This document shows, piece by piece, positions 59,070 to 64,000 of a stretch of DNA of 64,000 bases. Position 1 is the stretch's first letter. Each line of letters begins with the position of its first letter. The stretch lies in NCBI RefSeq assembly GCF_028747205.1, contig NZ_CP112880.1, positions 7,847,501 to 7,911,500 of the forward strand, in the 5' to 3' direction. The notes below the pieces were generated by a model, which saw only the letters and a list, made by a program, of their open reading frames with translations, did no database searches and was not told the DNA's origin. The stretch comes from Streptomyces sp. CA-278952. GTDB taxonomy: Bacteria > Actinomycetota > Actinomycetes > Streptomycetales > Streptomycetaceae. A program made the translations under genes and the position numbers.

Positions 59070-61457
59070 GTGAGCGACCCCCGTACGCCCTCCGCGCCCT
59101 CCGCCCTCTCCGACGACGAACTCGCCGCACTCGACGCGCACTGGCGCGCGGCCAACTACCTCGCCGTCGGACAGATCTACCTGCTGGCCAACCCCCTGCT
59201 GACCCGGCCGCTCGTCCCCGAGGACATCAAGCCGCGGCTGCTCGGCCACTGGGGCACCTCGCCGGGGCTCAACCTCGTCCACACCCACCTCAACCGGGTG
59301 ATCAAGTCGCGGGAGCTGAGCGCCCTGTGCGTGTGGGGGCCCGGCCACGGGGGACCGGCCGTCCTCGCCAACTCCTGGCTGGAAGGCAGCTACTCCGAGA
59401 CCTACCCGGACGTCGGCCGGGACGCCGAGGGCATGGGGCGGCTCTTCCAGCAGTTCTCGTTCCCCGGCGGCGTGCCCAGCCACGTCGCCCCCGAGACGCC
59501 CGGCTCCATCCACGAGGGCGGCGAACTCGGCTACGCCCTCGCCCACGCCTACGGAGCCGCCTTCGACCACCCGGACCTGACGGTGGCCTGCGTGATCGGC
59601 GACGGCGAGGCCGAGACGGGGCCGCTCGCCGCCTCCTGGCATGCCAACAAATTCCTCGACCCGGTCCACGACGGGGCCGTCCTGCCCATCCTCCACCTCA
59701 ACGGCTACAAGATCGCCAACCCGACGGTCCTCGCCCGCATCCCCGAGGAGGAGCTCGGCCAACTGCTGCGCGGCTACGGCCACGACCCCCTGTTCGTCGG
59801 CGGCGACGACCCGGCCTCCGTCCACCGGGCGCTGGCCGCCGCCATGGACACCGCCCTGGACCGCATCGGCGCCCACCAGCGGGCCGCCCGCGAGGACGGC
59901 GCCACCGAGCGCCCCCGGTGGCCCATGATCGTGCTGCGCACCCCCAAGGGCTGGACCGGACCCGAAGAAGTCGACGGACTGCCCGTCGAGAACACCTGGC
60001 GCTCCCACCAGGTCCCGCTCTCCGGCGTCCGCGACCACCCGGAACACCTGCGGCAGCTCGAGGCGTGGCTGCGCTCCTACGGGCCCGCCGAACTCTTCGA
60101 CGCCGACGGCCGCCCCACCGAACAGGTCCTCGCCTGTGTGCCCGAGGGAGCGGCCCGGCTCGGCTCCACCCCGTACGCCAACGGCGGGCTGCTCCTGCGC
60201 GACCTCCCGCTGCCCGACCCGGCGGACCACGCCGTGCGGGTCGACAAGCCCGGCACCGCCCTCCACGAGCCGACCAAGGTGCTCGGCGGCCTCCTGGAGA
60301 GCCTCATGGCCGCCACCGAGGACCGCAGGGACTTCCGCGTCGTCGGCCCCGACGAGACCGCCTCCAACCGGCTGGACGCCCTCTACCGGGCCACCGGCAA
60401 GGCCTGGCAGGCCGGCACCCTGCCCACCGACGAACACCTCGCCCACGACGGCCGCGTGATGGAGGTGCTCTCCGAACACCTCTGCCAGGGCTGGCTGGAG
60501 GGCTACCTCCTCACCGGACGACACGGGCTCTTCTCCAGCTACGAGGCCTTCGCCCACATCGTCGACTCGATGGTCAACCAGCACATCAAATGGCTGCGCA
60601 CCTCGCGCCGACTGTCCTGGCGGCGGCCCATCGCCTCGCTCAACTACCTGCTCACCTCGCACGTCTGGCGCCAGGACCACAACGGCTTCTCGCACCAGGA
60701 CCCCGGCTTCGTCGACCACATCCTCAACAAGAGCCCCGAGGTCGTGCGCGTCTACCTCCCACCGGACGCCAACACCCTGCTCTCCGTCGCCGACCACGCG
60801 CTGCGCAGCCGGGACTACGTCAACGTGATCGTCGCCGGGAAGCAGCCGACCTTCGACTGGCTCACCCTGGACGAGGCCCGCGCCCACTGCGCGCGCGGGG
60901 CCGGAGCCTGGGAGTGGGCCGGGACCGAGGACGGGAGCCGGGAGGTGGACGTGGTCCTCGCCTGCGCCGGGGACGTACCCACCCAGGAGACGCTGGCCGC
61001 CGCCGGCCTGCTCCGCCGCCATCTGCCTCAGCTGGCCGTGCGCGTGGTCAACGTCGTCGACATCGCCCGCCTGATGCCCGACACGGAGCACCCGCACGGC
61101 ATGCCGGACCCCGAGTACGACGCCCTGTTCACCCGCGACAGGCCGGTGATCTTCGCCTATCACGGCTACCCGTGGCTGATCCACCGGCTCGCCTACCGCC
61201 GCAACGGCCACGCCCACCTCCATGTGCGCGGCTACAAGGAGGAAGGCACAACGACCACGCCGTTCGACATGGTCGTCCGCAACGACCTCGACCGCTACCG
61301 GCTGGTCATGGACGTCATCGACCGGGTACCGGGTCTCGGCGTCCGGGCCGTCGCCGTACGCCAGGAGATGGCGGACGTCCGCACCCGCCACCACGCCTGG
61401 ATCCGCGAGCACGGCACGGACCTGCCGGAGGTCGTGGACTGGACGTGGGGCGGCTGA
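59070..61457 (+). CDS. xfp: Phosphoketolase
   Basis: This 795-residue thiamine-diphosphate enzyme splits xylulose 5-phosphate (and often fructose 6-phosphate) with phosphate to acetyl phosphate plus a shorter sugar phosphate. Conserved parts are [43 protein letters not shown], the ThDP motif [39 protein letters not shown] and [10 protein letters not shown]. The GTG at 59070 has GAGGAG upstream. The adjacent SSADH gene suggests a bypass-carbon unit. Confidence 0.95.
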   Translation: MSDPRTPSAPSALSDDELAALDAHWRAANYLAVGQIYLLANPLLTRPLVPEDIKPRLLGHWGTSPGLNLVHTHLNRVIKSRELSALCVWGPGHGGPAVLANSWLEGSYSETYPDVGRDAEGMGRLFQQFSFPGGVPSHVAPETPGSIHEGGELGYALAHAYGAAFDHPDLTVACVIGDGEAETGPLAASWHANKFLDPVHDGAVLPILHLNGYKIANPTVLARIPEEELGQLLRGYGHDPLFVGGDDPASVHRALAAAMDTALDRIGAHQRAAREDGATERPRWPMIVLRTPKGWTGPEEVDGLPVENTWRSHQVPLSGVRDHPEHLRQLEAWLRSYGPAELFDADGRPTEQVLACVPEGAARLGSTPYANGGLLLRDLPLPDPADHAVRVDKPGTALHEPTKVLGGLLESLMAATEDRRDFRVVGPDETASNRLDALYRATGKAWQAGTLPTDEHLAHDGRVMEVLSEHLCQGWLEGYLLTGRHGLFSSYEAFAHIVDSMVNQHIKWLRTSRRLSWRRPIASLNYLLTSHVWRQDHNGFSHQDPGFVDHILNKSPEVVRVYLPPDANTLLSVADHALRSRDYVNVIVAGKQPTFDWLTLDEARAHCARGAGAWEWAGTEDGSREVDVVLACAGDVPTQETLAAAGLLRRHLPQLAVRVVNVVDIARLMPDTEHPHGMPDPEYDALFTRDRPVIFAYHGYPWLIHRLAYRRNGHAHLHVRGYKEEGTTTTPFDMVVRNDLDRYRLVMDVIDRVPGLGVRAVAVRQEMADVRTRHHAWIREHGTDLPEVVDWTWGG

Positions 61458-61559
61458 CGGCGTCGGTCAACGGATCTGTCCCCACCGACCGGCCCGTTCT
61501 CGCCGACGGGGCGATGAGCGATCATGGGTGGCGACCCGAGACCCACCGGAGAGGCCGCC

Positions 61560-62519
61560 ATGAAGCTGCGCTGTGCCGTGATCGAGGACTTCCAGTCCGT
61601 CGCCACCACCGTCGTCGACTGGTCGCCCGTGACCGCCGACGTCGAGGTCGTGACCTTCACCGAGCACCTCGCCACCGAGGACGAAGCTGCCGCGGCCCTC
61701 GCCGACTTCGACCTCGTGGTCACCCTGCGCGAGCGGGTGCCCTTCCCGGCGGAGCTGTTCGCCCGGCTGCCCCGGCTGCGGCTGCTCGTCGCCTCCGGCA
61801 TGCGCAACTCCGTCATCGACCTCGACGCCGCGAAGCGGCACGGCGTCGTCGTCTGCGGCACCGCCAGCTCCTCCACCCCGCCCGTCGAGCTGACCTGGGC
61901 GCTGCTCCTCGGCCTGGCGCGCGGGATCGTCCCCGAGGCGCAGGCCCTGCGCACGGACGGCCCCTGGCAGTCCACCCTCGGCGCCGACCTGCACGGACGG
62001 ACGCTCGGGCTGCTGGGACTCGGGAAGATCGGCGGCCGGGTGGCGCAGGTGGGCCGGGCCTTCGGCATGGACGTCCTCGCGTGGAGTCAGAACCTCACGA
62101 AGGAACGGACCGACGAGGCCGGGGCGGAGCTGGCGGCCTCCAAGGGGGAACTGCTGGCCTCCAGTGACTTCGTCTCCGTCCACCTGGCGCTCGGCGACCG
62201 GACCAGGGGCCTGATCGGCGCGGCCGAACTCGCCCTGATGCGCCCGACCGCGTATCTGATCAACACCTCCAGAGCGGCCGTCGTCGACACGGACGCCCTG
62301 CTCGCCGCCCTGCACGCCGGCGTCATCGCCGGGGCCGCGACCGATGTGTTCGACACCGAGCCGCTCCCGGCCGGTCACCCGGTCCGCACGGCTCCGCGCC
62401 TGCTGGCCACCCCGCACCTGGGCTATGTGTCGCGTGCCAACTACGAGACCTACTACGGCCAGGCCGTGGAGAACATCAGGGCCTTCCTCGACGGGCGGCC
62501 GCTCCGCCGCCTGGGCTGA
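61560..62519 (+). CDS. D-2-hydroxyacid dehydrogenase
   Basis: This 319-residue NAD-dependent enzyme of the formate/phosphoglycerate dehydrogenase family has a Rossmann motif GLLGLGKIGGRVAQVGRAFGM, a catalytic Arg in INTSRAAVVD, a Glu in DVFDTEPL and the His in TPHLGYVSR. The substrate (glycerate, phosphonate or another 2-hydroxyacid) cannot be assigned. The ATG at 61560 has GGAGAGG 5 bases upstream. It is transcribed after phosphoketolase. Confidence 0.88.
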   Translation: MKLRCAVIEDFQSVATTVVDWSPVTADVEVVTFTEHLATEDEAAAALADFDLVVTLRERVPFPAELFARLPRLRLLVASGMRNSVIDLDAAKRHGVVVCGTASSSTPPVELTWALLLGLARGIVPEAQALRTDGPWQSTLGADLHGRTLGLLGLGKIGGRVAQVGRAFGMDVLAWSQNLTKERTDEAGAELAASKGELLASSDFVSVHLALGDRTRGLIGAAELALMRPTAYLINTSRAAVVDTDALLAALHAGVIAGAATDVFDTEPLPAGHPVRTAPRLLATPHLGYVSRANYETYYGQAVENIRAFLDGRPLRRLG

Positions 62520-62547
62520 CGGCGCAGGGCCCTGTCAGCGGCTTCGG

Positions 62548-63663
62548 TCAGAAGCGCAGCGCCGCCGCGATCCTGCCGTGGTCCGCCAGCGAACCGTCCT
62601 CGACGAAAACCACCTCGGCGCCGCTGTCGAGCGCGGCTTCGACCAGTTCGTCGACGATGTCCTCGCGGATCGTGCCGTCCGCGCTCTGCGTGGTTCCCTC
62701 GGGCACCGGCTCCAGGTGCTCGGCGGTCACCTGAACGGCCGCCTGGAAGTGCTCCTCCACCACGACCAGCCCCGCCCGGCCCTCACGGACCGCGGCCCAC
62801 ACCTCGTCGAGCCCGCCGGCGAAGGAGTGGGCGCTGCGGGCGTTGTCGAGCCGGGTCTCCACCTCCTCCGCCGCCCGGCGAGCGCCCTCGTCCAGGGCGG
62901 GCCGCAGCTCTTTCAGGACCTCGGCGGGCGACAGGTCGGCCGGTGCGCCCTTGGTGACCCGGCCGACGGCGGACCCGGAGCTCTCGCCGACCTCGTCCAG
63001 CAGGGCGAGGGCGGGGGCGAGGCCCACCAGATACAGCGGGCGCGGGTCGTCGGCGAGCACCGTGCGCAGCTTCTCGTCGACATCGCGGAAGAAGTTCCGC
63101 GTCTCCTCGTCGCTGAAGAGGCTCGGGGTGTCCCCGATCCGCTCCTCGCGCTGCGGGTTCGGCGGCTCCTTCGGCGCGGTCAGCGGGAAGCCGCCCACCT
63201 CCTCCTGGCGGATGCCGTCGCCCGTGCCGACCCACAGCGTCGCGTGGTCGGCGGCGACCGTCAGCGCCCGGAACGGCCGGGTCTGGGCCTTGGCGGCGAC
63301 GAGGTTGCGGGTGAGGTAGGTGTCGCTGAGGACCACCCGTTCGGGTGCGGTGCGCGGAAGCTGCCAGATCCAGTACTCGTCGGTGGTGGCGAGGAGCACC
63401 AGGGAGTCCATCGCGGCACGGGGGTCCACCTCGGCCGCCGCCCGCTCCAGCTGGTGCACGAGGGCGGCCCGGACCTCGCGGCTGACCTGCTCATCGGCTT
63501 CGAGGCGGTGTGCGGCATCCGCCACCAGGTTCCGCAGGCGGACCGGGTCCTGGGCGTTGTCCGGGGCCTTGCGGTGGGTCGGCATGGTCAGGGACAGGGC
63601 CGGATAGGGCCGGGTCGCCCGCAGCTCCCGCAACAGGTCGGCGGTCAGGGCGTCCGTATCCAT
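62548..63663 (-). CDS. baeRF3-domain protein (archaeo-eukaryotic release-factor-like)
   Basis: This 371-residue protein resembles the bacterial eRF1-like family 3: N-terminal RPYPALSLTMPTHRKAPDNAQDPVRLRNLV, LATTDEYWIWQLPRTAPERVVLSDTYLTRNLV, and a C-terminal LVVVEEHF domain ending EVVFVEDGSLADHGRIAAALRF. Such proteins are predicted to act on stalled ribosomes, but this is unproven. The ATG at 63663 is divergent from the next gene across an AT-rich region. Confidence 0.82.
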   Translation of the reverse strand: MDTDALTADLLRELRATRPYPALSLTMPTHRKAPDNAQDPVRLRNLVADAAHRLEADEQVSREVRAALVHQLERAAAEVDPRAAMDSLVLLATTDEYWIWQLPRTAPERVVLSDTYLTRNLVAAKAQTRPFRALTVAADHATLWVGTGDGIRQEEVGGFPLTAPKEPPNPQREERIGDTPSLFSDEETRNFFRDVDEKLRTVLADDPRPLYLVGLAPALALLDEVGESSGSAVGRVTKGAPADLSPAEVLKELRPALDEGARRAAEEVETRLDNARSAHSFAGGLDEVWAAVREGRAGLVVVEEHFQAAVQVTAEHLEPVPEGTTQSADGTIREDIVDELVEAALDSGAEVVFVEDGSLADHGRIAAALRF

Positions 63664-63782
63664 CGTTCCCTCCCAGGGCTCGAACCCGCTCCCGTATGAA
63701 GCGGATGCTTCGACGAGTCAATTCATACCTTTTGATCCTAATATGAGCGAGTTGTTGCCCTTGGAGTGCGGGAGGTTGCGCG

Positions 63783-64000
63783 ATGTCCACGCTCACGGTG
63801 TGGAAGTTCGGGACGGCCGAAGGCGCGGAGAGCGTCGAGGAGTCGCTGAAATCCCTTCAGAAGGAAGGGCTGATCAAGATCCTCGACGCGGCGGTGGTCA
63901 GCTGGCCCGCCGACCGGGCCAAGCCGCGCACGAAACAGCTGCTGAACCTCGTCGGCGCCGGGGCCCTCAGCGGGACCTTCTGGGGCATGCTCTTCGGCCT
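63783..64000 (+). CDS. DUF1269-type membrane protein, partial at window end
   Basis: The first 72 residues are visible: TVWKFGTAEGAESVEESLKSLQKEGLIKILDAAVVSW, a Lys/Arg segment, then the beginning of a membrane helix (LVGAGALSGTFWGMLFGL). This is the DUF1269 pattern. The gene continues beyond 64000. The ATG at 63783 has GGGAGG upstream, and AT-rich sequence at 63720-63745 may be its promoter. Confidence 0.75.
   Translation, partial: MSTLTVWKFGTAEGAESVEESLKSLQKEGLIKILDAAVVSWPADRAKPRTKQLLNLVGAGALSGTFWGMLFG

Overview
The window is very GC-rich actinobacterial DNA and almost certainly comes from a Streptomyces chromosome. The evidence is strong GC bias at third codon positions, frequent GTG starts, a coelichelin-type siderophore locus, and many Streptomyces-type conserved hypothetical genes (DUF6325, DUF6328, DUF6479 and DUF1992 families). 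No tRNA, rRNA or CRISPR array was seen.

Region 1 (1-20223) is a nearly complete coelichelin siderophore cluster. It holds the tail of the ornithine N-hydroxylase (cchB), a ferri-siderophore ABC importer (cchCDEF), the trimodular NRPS cchH flanked by two half-size ABC exporters (cchG, cchI), and the convergent esterase cchJ. The three adenylation domains carry specificity codes for formyl-hydroxy-ornithine, threonine and hydroxy-ornithine. Three DtxR/IdeR-type iron boxes precede cchE, cchF and cchJ. The two exporters have complementary degenerate ATP sites, so they probably work as a heterodimer. The MbtH-like gene cchK is not found next to cchJ.

Region 2 (21032-29506) is a decayed Tn3-family transposon with 50-bp terminal inverted repeats (49/50 identical) and a 5-bp GCATA target duplication. 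It contains a frameshifted resolvase tail, an AfsR/SARP-type regulator, two overlapping imine-reductase-like genes, a frameshifted and internally deleted IS transposase, an alpha/beta hydrolase, and a TnpA N-terminal fragment fused to the last codons of a second IS copy. The intact cargo is a possible oxidoreductase cassette with its own regulator.

Region 3 (29545-40100) has central-carbon and regulatory genes. They are a MarR regulator divergent from an enolase with four 13-bp tandem repeats between them, a DUF3048 lipoprotein, a decayed small gene, a GH18 chitinase with a paired operator around its promoter, phosphoglucomutase, a short second Rho factor, and an MFS transporter cotranscribed with a MarR regulator whose start codon lies inside a palindrome.

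Region 4 (40408-45560) is the methylmalonyl-CoA mutase operon mutA-mutB-meaB on the minus strand. Region 5 (45828-53003) is a run of small, mostly uncharacterised genes separated by strong hairpin terminators. Region 6 (53065-64000) holds a PaoABC-type molybdenum aldehyde dehydrogenase, an RsbW-like kinase, succinate-semialdehyde dehydrogenase, phosphoketolase, a D-2-hydroxyacid dehydrogenase, a baeRF3 protein and the start of a DUF1269-type membrane protein.
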